This document shows, in pieces, positions 57,619 to 64,000 of a DNA stretch of 64,000 nucleotides (position 1 is its first letter; every line of letters begins with the position of its first letter). The stretch covers positions 2,976,001 through 3,040,000 of the forward strand of contig JBBMOL010000021.1 in NCBI GenBank assembly GCA_037954665.1, read 5' to 3'. The translations under genes and the position numbers were made by a program. Under the pieces are notes generated by a model that was not told the DNA's origin, ran no database searches, and saw nothing but the letters and a program-made list of their open reading frames with translations. This DNA comes from Laguncularia racemosa (lineage: Eukaryota; Streptophyta; Magnoliopsida; Myrtales; Combretaceae).

Positions 57619-58996
57619 GCTAATCAAGATATATCATATTTTACCAATGTAAAATCATGCTAAAGTATGAATCTAGTGACATAAAACTTGCATGTGGGCT
57701 AAAGTTCTAATTCAATTAGATTCATCTGAAGTCTTAAGATAAAACTATCAATTCATGTTCTTTTTCATAATCCCTATGGGTAAATTAGAAAATATAATTT
57801 GATATTTTATCCTAATCAATCATACACAACATAATAAAAATTCATGTGGGATAAGATTTATTATATTACGTATAGTTAATCACAACTAATGTTTATTTTC
57901 ACATGTAATCCTATCATTCTTAATATATACAATTTTAATTAATTAAAGATGTTGTGGCTACTCTTTAATTAATTGAAATTGTATGGATCACATAAACATT
58001 AACTAAATCCTTAGGCTCAATTATTGCCAAAAAAAAAAAAAAAAAAAACCGTAAGCAATAACTTATGAACTTAAGTCTAACATACTTATATCATCTAATT
58101 AACATTACATGTATAATAACAAACCATAAATCATACATATAATCAAATAATAATACAAGCATATATCATGATAATTAAATTCATAGAGAGCTAATAAGAA
58201 TTAATTTACTTTAATAATTAACACAAAAAAATTCAATATGTAAAATTGTTTACTATATATTATCTATATAATTAAAAATAAATAATATAGATATATTAAA
58301 ATTATAAAAGTTTAATTTTCACTAAGTGTTGGAATCCCAATTTAAAGCCTATTAAATTTATAATAAAATTGGTCAAATATCACGTGAAGAGGCTTAGCTT
58401 AACTAGTTAAGTTCCACGCCATGTACAGGAAAAGCTTGAGCGGTCATAAGTTCAATCCAGGGCAGGCGCATTCTGTGCATCCTTAATTTTTTCAAGCAAG
58501 CGCATGCAATGCACATGTGAGACTTGGTGCATGAACACACTTTTCTCGAGGAAGAGTGTACTTAGCTGAACAGCGTGTAGTGATCAAATGTCTTCAGCAG
58601 TCACTATATTCATTTTTTTTTTTTGTTTTTTGAAGAGTTATCTTCAACCTTGAGTCAAGCCGTTTTAGACTCAGTTCTAACCCGAGGCTCCAAAAGGAAA
58701 ACCTGATGTTTTTCCACCCAATTTAAATGCTAAATTTAATGTTTTAAATCTCAGAAGACATAGGAAATGATTTCCTATTAATTTCTAAGCTTATAGGGTT
58801 AAAAAAATAAAAAAAAATTAATGCCCAATTAATTGAAAAATCGAAACTATAGATAAGCGAGCTCCCAATATTCCAAAGTAAGCAAAGCAATTTTCATTAC
58901 ATGTTAAACACATTGATATGTTCAAAATCAATTAACAAGGCATAAAACAAAAACCAAAATAGAGATGAACTAATATGCAAGGCAGAGGCGGTGTAT
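57530..58996 (-). other. Copia-2 leader
   Basis: Non-coding, with poly-A runs near 57,586-57,612 and 58,029-58,048 and the SINE at 58,392-58,630. Confidence 0.6.
58392..58630 (+). mobile_element. SINE, 239 bp
   Basis: TGAAGAG flanks it (58,385-58,391 and 58,631-58,637). The 5' end is tRNA-like: an A box in TTAGCTTAACTAGTTAAG and a B box in GGTCATAAGTTCAATCC about 40 bases later. It ends in a T-rich tail (11 T, G, 6 T), as in several plant SINE families. No open frame is expected. The family is not identified. Confidence 0.75.
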
Positions 58997-59011
58997 AGCT
59001 CTAATACCAAA
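58997..59011 (-). other. Copia-2 primer-binding site
   Basis: On the minus strand TTTGGTATTAGAGCT directly follows the 5' LTR; it matches TGGTATCAGAGC with one change. Confidence 0.8.
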
Positions 59012-59419
59012 TGTAAGTAATGTAAACAAACTAAGGCTTCATCATGTTTAGCAAATGACCGAATGAACATAAATGAAACAGCAGTAGAAACGAAGGAGTT
59101 GATTACATACCTCCAACCATTGCAAAGCTAATGGAAATGGTGCTCAATTAAAGATTGGTTTCTACATCTTTGTTTTGGTTCGATGCTTCTAAACCTTAAC
59201 TCTCTCAAAAAATGATGATATATTTTTTTGTAAGAGTGAGTAGGCTTAGGGGCCCCGAAAAATAAAGTTGATCTAAACTCAATTCATCAATGAGTTATTG
59301 CTGAAAAATAGGAAGCATTTTAGAAAGTTAGAGAAGTTGTTTGCACGTTCCGCAGATCATGGGATTCATAGACCACGTCTCCAGCAATTATTACTTAAAA
59401 AGAAGGAGAAAATCCAACA
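59012..59419 (-). repeat. Copia-2 5' LTR
   Basis: 408 bp. A TATA-like stretch on the minus strand could not be fixed. Confidence 0.9.
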
Positions 59420-59424
59420 TCTAC

Positions 59425-59812
59425 TTTGTAGAGAAATTTATAAAAGGAGGAGAAAATAAATATGTTGAAACTAAGCTTTAGCAAATATTGAGCAAGAGGT
59501 AAAAATAGAGCTTATTTACGATAGCCAAAAAAAAAAAAAAAAAAGAACAAAGAGCATACTATCATATATTCCAAACCGGCAAATCTTTCCTATATGCTTA
59601 GTTACAAGTGAAAGTAGCAAAAAAGACTCAACTAAAACCTAAAATAAAGGACCTACAGCTTAACTGACATTTCCACAAACAATTTATAGGCACTAGAAAG
59701 TGAAGCGTGACCCACTACAACCTAAAAACTAGGACACAACAAAAAAAAAAAACATGATAATACCAACAAAAAAAAAAAAGAAGAACATTAATTTTGAATC
59801 ACCATTCCAACA
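59425..59812 (-). repeat. Copia-3 3' LTR, right piece
   Basis: It resumes the LTR begun at 52,741. On the minus strand it starts TGTTGGAATGGTG directly after a polypurine tract (AAGGGGGAG, 59,813-59,821). Poly-A runs occur at 59,527 and 59,770. Confidence 0.6.
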
Positions 59813-60235
59813 CTCCCCCTTGATTCAAAAATTGGCACTCCAAGCTTGTTTCTAAAATAGATATGTTTCTCTTGAGGAAGTAACTTTGTGGAGACATTTG
59901 CCACCTATTCATTAGTGTTGCAATTCTTGAGTTAAACTTGACCTTTAGCCATCGAATCACAAATGAAGTGTATTCAAATTAGTATGCTTCATTCTTCCAT
60001 AGAATGCTAGACTTTCCCTGATTGCAATTGCAACTTTGTTGTCACAAAAAATCTCGATTGCACTAGTTTGTTTTTAGCTAAAATCAACAAGTAATCTCTT
60101 AAGCCACACAACTTGACAAGCTGTTAAAGTTGCAGCTACATACTTAACTTCAAAGGATGATAATGCTACACTTGCTTGCTTCTTAGAACTCCAAGTGATA
60201 TTTCCTGAGGTTTCAATTGTGTTGCTACCTTTGAG
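59813..60235 (-). pseudogene. Copia-3 RNase H relic
   Basis: The minus strand reads a copia RNase H: a SSKKQASVALSSFE block (about 60,190), CDNKVAIAI (about 60,030), SLAFYGRMKHTNL near 60,000 and a worn tail to 59,820. Stops are frequent. No more of this element is recognisable beyond about 60,240. Confidence 0.75.
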
Positions 60236-60479
60236 GGGAGAGTAAGATAGGTGGAGACTTCTATTGAAGCACCCAATAGTTTAAATCAAAATGACTAAAG
60301 AGAAAAAGGAAGTAAGGTAGAATAGTACAAGCATTTTGAAAAAGAGGGAGAGAAGCTTAAGAACTTTAAAATTTTAGGAATACAAGCTCCTTTTTCATTT
60401 TGAAGCCACAATTAGTGGAGAGGTTGTTGAACCGAAAGGTTTATATGAGATTTTGATGGGAAAAAAAAATTGTGAGTTA

Positions 60480-61400
60480 ATCTTGACACTAAACTAACAA
60501 ATTATTAATATTCGGTTATGTGATTTTGTAATTTGATACAAATAGGAATAGGTTTTGGAATATATTTGTAAAGTCTTTTGCAGGGTTTGATGACTTAAGG
60601 CTTGGTGTCCTAATGGTGCTTGAAGAATTGTCAAGATGATAAGAGTTAATGTGCTTAAGAAACAAGCATCGGCCTACCGGTGACACTTGATACCATCTTG
60701 ACGATACTGAGCAAATTTTGCAAGTATTCTGTGTGCAACACCGTCATCTTCCATCATCCGAACAACTCACAAATGGTAATTAAAATACAACTACCAATAG
60801 GATGGTAGTATGAGATGTCGCTTTGACAATAGTGTAGAAACTAGCTATTGTTGCATTTGATGTAGCAATTGAAAGAAGGCAACGTGAAGATTTTTTATGA
60901 AGCATATAAATACTTCAACAACTCGACATTTTGTGTAAATAAGAGAGATCATCTTGTGTTTATTCATATTGTATTATTGCTCGCAACTTCCCTTATCCAT
61001 TATTCTTAAATTTGCAAAATTTAAAAGTGAAAACCAAGTATAGTAGCAAACTTCTTACTATTTCTATATTCTTTGAAAAAAGTGCTCTACTCTTGTAATT
61101 ATGTATAAAAATTTCAATATAAGCTTTTAAAGTTGTTGTGAATTGTGTTAATAAAAGTGGTGTAAGTCCTCTATTGAGAGGCGATTGTATGATCGTGAAG
61201 AGTAAGGAGTGATCCGAACTCCATGTTAAATCTAGACTTGATCTTCTTTATACATATCTCTTTTATTTTTCACACTCATTATCATTGTTTAATTTTACTG
61301 ATTATTCATTTAGTTGATAAAATTAAAAAAAAAAAAAAAGGATTAAAGATTGTTCTTAAACTCAATTCACCTCCCCTCTTGAGTTTAAGCCTAGCATTTT
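60480..61400 (+). repeat. probable copia LTR or leader fragment (SIRE-like)
   Basis: It has a TATAAATA at 60,905-60,912, a GTAAGTCCTCTATTGAGAGG stretch near 61,160, and CAATTCACCTCCCCTCTTGAG (61,364-61,384), resembling the end of SIRE-type copia LTRs. Boundaries and TSD were not found. Nothing coding is visible. Confidence 0.4.
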
Positions 61401-61764
61401 AGAGGTTTTTGGAAAGATATAAAAAAGTCTTCAAAAAGATGCAATGGGTAGATTCTAAAAAGATATAATAGACATTGCCCCGCATATTTCTATGACATAA
61501 GGGGAAATACCCAGCCATCTACATTTACTAGTTCAAAATTGAATAGATAAGATCAACTACACATTTATGGCGCATGAATAATCATGCCTAATCTATGCAT
61601 GAAACGTGTCCAAGGAACTAAATGTGCTTAGTAACATGCAAAAAAGTGAACTAAATCATATCTCTTAACATTCACGATAAGCAACGAAAGCATCATATTA
61701 AACAGGTCAGAAATGTACTAGGAAGCACAATTGTAAGATAGAAGTTTGTAGCACGATTCTTCCC
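61401..61764. other. no recognisable gene
   Basis: Non-coding spacer. Confidence 0.4.
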
Positions 61765-62095
61765 TCAGGGATGGCAAAGTATGGCTCGACTCGCCTATCT
61801 ACTCTAACAAACTCCCTAAACTTCACATCCCTCTTAGTTAATGACAGCGGAGCAAGGTTCATTTAGCCTAACTACTTAGCTAAACTCCTTTGATATTGCA
61901 TCCCTCTTGGTCAAGAATAGTAGAGCAAGGCTAAACTCCTTAGATACCACATCCTTCTCGCTTAGGGTTAGTAGAGCAAAGTTCAACTAGCCTCACTGCT
62001 CGATTAAACTCCCTAGACGTCGCATCCCTCTCGATCGAGGATGGCAAAGTAAGACTCGAGCAACTTGGCTACCCCACTAAACTCCCTAATGTGGT
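61765..62095. repeat. minisatellite of ~85-bp units
   Basis: About four imperfect copies of a unit with CATCCCTCTYGGTC, AGNAGAGCAAGGYT, CAACTNGCCT and TAAACTCCCTAGA. CATCC landmarks occur near 61,826, 61,899, 61,949 and 62,021. One unit is shortened. Confidence 0.65.
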
Positions 62096-63610
62096 CTTGT
62101 ATGCACTTGATCTCAATGTTGCCTTAGACTTTGTACTATGCCTCGTAGAGTTAGCATGGGGCTTTGAGTTGATGAAGCAAAATGTTCCATTAATAAGGAA
62201 ACTAGTCTTATTAAAGTGATCATCAATAAGAAAATAGGAAGCAAGATATATGAGATATACAAGCAAGAATATTCAATTGAAGAAGTGTTACTTCAAGTGC
62301 AATGTTTTCATACACTTACAAGAAATTTGAAAAAGTGTCATCCGTTGAAGAATGATAAAAGTTTGTTATTGGTCTACTCTTGGTTGTCTATCTAGCAACC
62401 TCACCTAGGTCTTGCTTATTTTGACTCTCTCAAGCTCAGAAGTTAAAAGGTATCAAAATTTTAAAACCTTCCATCGTTTTTTTTTTTTTTTTGTATCTAT
62501 TTTTTTTTCCTTTTAGAATTTAATTTTAATAGCATTTTATAGTGAAAACCGACAGAAACTCCATTCTTATTTGTTTCAAAAATTCAAATCTTGAAATAAA
62601 AAAAAATAGAAATATAAATTCTAAAACGAGAAGGTTCCAAGAAAAACCTAAACATTTTTTTTTTTTTTGCATTTTTCGATGCATTAAACTCACACGTTTC
62701 AAATGGTTACTTCACCATGTCCTCTCAAAGAAAATAGTAGGATTCTTCCACCCACTCCCACACAGCTGGCAAAATGAAGGGAAAAGCTCCGTCGAGGGTC
62801 CAACACGGAGAATTAATACAAGAGCGCGTGTCATTACGTAAATAATCTAAGGCAGGAAGTCCATTGTCGCTACTTGGCACATAAGACCCATAATATCATA
62901 TTGTACATAGAAGGGTCAAATTAACTTTTGCTCTTACACTTGCTAAAAATTTAAAATACTTATAAGAAAACAAATAAATGAAAATATAGAATCTTCTTTA
63001 ATTTAATATTTTAATGAATACCTTCTTGTATATAAAAAAAAAATTAGATAATTTATAAACTATGGTCCCCTACTTAGATAATAATTTCATATATAAGGAA
63101 ATAGGATTTAGACACCACCTATGAATTATTAAAATAAAAGACAAATTATAAAAGATATTTTAGAATTTTTTTAATAGTTTATTTGAGTTTTATTTTTTAA
63201 TAAAAAGGTGAATCGTGGCTATTTCAACATACTCTATGTTAATAATTTTTTTATTAAATTAAATATATATTTAAATGTGTGTAACACAAAACACAAGTTA
63301 CCTCTTTAGAAAAATAAAATAAAAATGAAAGTCAGATAAGTTATTTCCAAATGATCTAAAGTAAATGTCATATTTTTATAATTTATCCTAAAATAAATCC
63401 TTATTTAGCGATTTCAAAATATCTAACGATGACAATTTAAAAAGAAAATTAAAGAAAAAAAAAACTAACAGAGCAAAATCATTAACGAATTAAATGCTAA
63501 TGACATATTAAATGGATAGATAAGAGATATATAAATATTAATAAAATTTTAATATATAAAAAATATATATATATTATCATGATAATATATTTAAATATTA
63601 TTAATATATA
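62096..63610. other. no recognisable gene
   Basis: AT-rich with T runs (62,476-62,494; 62,657-62,668). The frame at 62,542-62,841 lacks any recognisable domain. Confidence 0.45.
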
Positions 63611-63935
63611 AACACATTCCATCCGGCGTTGATGCCTGCCTTTCCATCTTTCGTCCAAAAAATATATAAAATAAGTACATATGTTATGATATTACATGCC
63701 ATCAGTTGTTGGGATCAAGTCTACATCGTGCTGTCATTGTGCTGTATGTTTCATTTCATCTCTTTTCTTCGCTTGCCTTCATCCACAGGGAGATTCCAAT
63801 CCCAAACCAATACCTTTCTCTCTCTCTCTCTCTCCTCCCTACAAGCTTTAGCTGAGGAGCTGCTGATTGAACAAACTCCAGCCCTTTACTCTCTTGCAAC
63901 ATCCGCCTCAATAGCATATCTATCCTCTCACTTCC
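63611..63935 (+). promoter_or_regulatory. probable promoter and CT-rich 5' leader of a gene
   Basis: AT-rich DNA with TATATAAAATAAG at 63,661-63,673 gives way to a more GC-rich leader with a (TC)n tract at 63,817-63,834, as in many plant 5' UTRs. A 106-codon frame (63,629-63,949) lies across this region but has no domain. Confidence 0.4.
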
Positions 63936-63953
63936 ATGGAAGACCGTAAGGAG
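63936..63953 (+). CDS. possible first coding exon, encoding MEDRKE
   Basis: ATG at 63,936 is followed by five codons and a GAG/GTAACC donor, then a T-rich run typical of an intron. The short start MEDRKE recalls small RIN4/NOI-domain proteins, but six residues are far too few to assign. The remainder lies beyond the window. Confidence 0.3.
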
Positions 63954-64000
63954 GTAACCACACTTCTTCTCTCTTTGTATCTCTTCTTCTTCTTCTTCTT

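Larger units (their letters stand above)
52758..59419 (-). mobile_element. Copia-2, full-length degenerate copia element (6.7 kb)
   Basis: Two 408-bp LTRs (TGTAAGTAATG...AATCCAACA on plus) enclose a minus-strand gag-pol in copia order, and TCTAC flanks the whole (52,753-52,757 and 59,420-59,424). The LTRs differ by roughly 40-50 substitutions by eye, mostly transitions, so it is not young. It lies inside the LTR of Copia-3. Confidence 0.9.

Noticed and set aside
63629..63949. 106-codon plus-strand frame
   Set aside because: Spans the probable promoter and CT repeat and overlaps the better-supported ATG in another frame.

Overview
This is nuclear DNA of a flowering plant, most likely a eudicot. 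It is AT-rich, has spliced gene structure, and is filled with plant-type Ty3/gypsy, Ty1/copia, CACTA, hAT, MULE and SINE sequences. It is gene-poor. The only intact host gene is an F-box/kelch gene at 41,941-43,008 (+). The start of a second gene may lie at the right edge (63,936). All calls come from reading the sequence; no database was searched.

Layout. 1-5,722: gag-protease remnant of an Athila/Tat-type gypsy element with most of pol missing; its 5' LTR is cut by the window. 5,723-6,983: remnant of a second LTR family, split by a 1,053-bp hAT-type MITE. 8,120-11,370 (-): FAR1/MULE-transposase pseudogene split by a 2,129-bp solo LTR (8,715-10,843, TSD ATGTA). 11,540-14,040: low-complexity and tandem repeats. 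14,930-16,430: fragment of a long LTR.

16,789-36,447 is a nest. A minus-strand copia element (Copia-1) carries two MITEs and has a 13.4-kb CACTA element (22,602-35,964, TSD AAC) inside its 5' LTR. The CACTA element holds transposase remnants, a captured lectin-receptor-kinase fragment and three solo LTRs (24,500-30,031; 31,357-31,998; 34,486-35,824), each with its own 5-bp TSD. 36,659-41,069 is a gypsy element with similar LTRs (TSD GTAAC) that keeps only a protease region and a 26-residue repeat.

41,075-43,008 holds the F-box gene with its upstream region. A diverged copy of the upstream region and the 5' half of the gene lies at 51,370-52,740 and is a pseudogene. Between the two copies are a copia integrase relic (45,240-45,640) and an almost complete hAT transposon (47,044-51,250). 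The F-box pseudogene ends at the LTR of an old copia (Copia-3). That LTR is split by Copia-2 (52,758-59,419, TSD TCTAC), whose leader contains a 239-bp SINE. 59,813-64,000 holds Copia-3 RNase H, an LTR-like stretch, an ~85-bp minisatellite, and a CT-rich leader before a possible first exon.

The genes do not form a pathway. What they record is insertion history: target-site duplications let the order of most events be read directly. I found no CRISPR, operon, rRNA or convincing tRNA gene.
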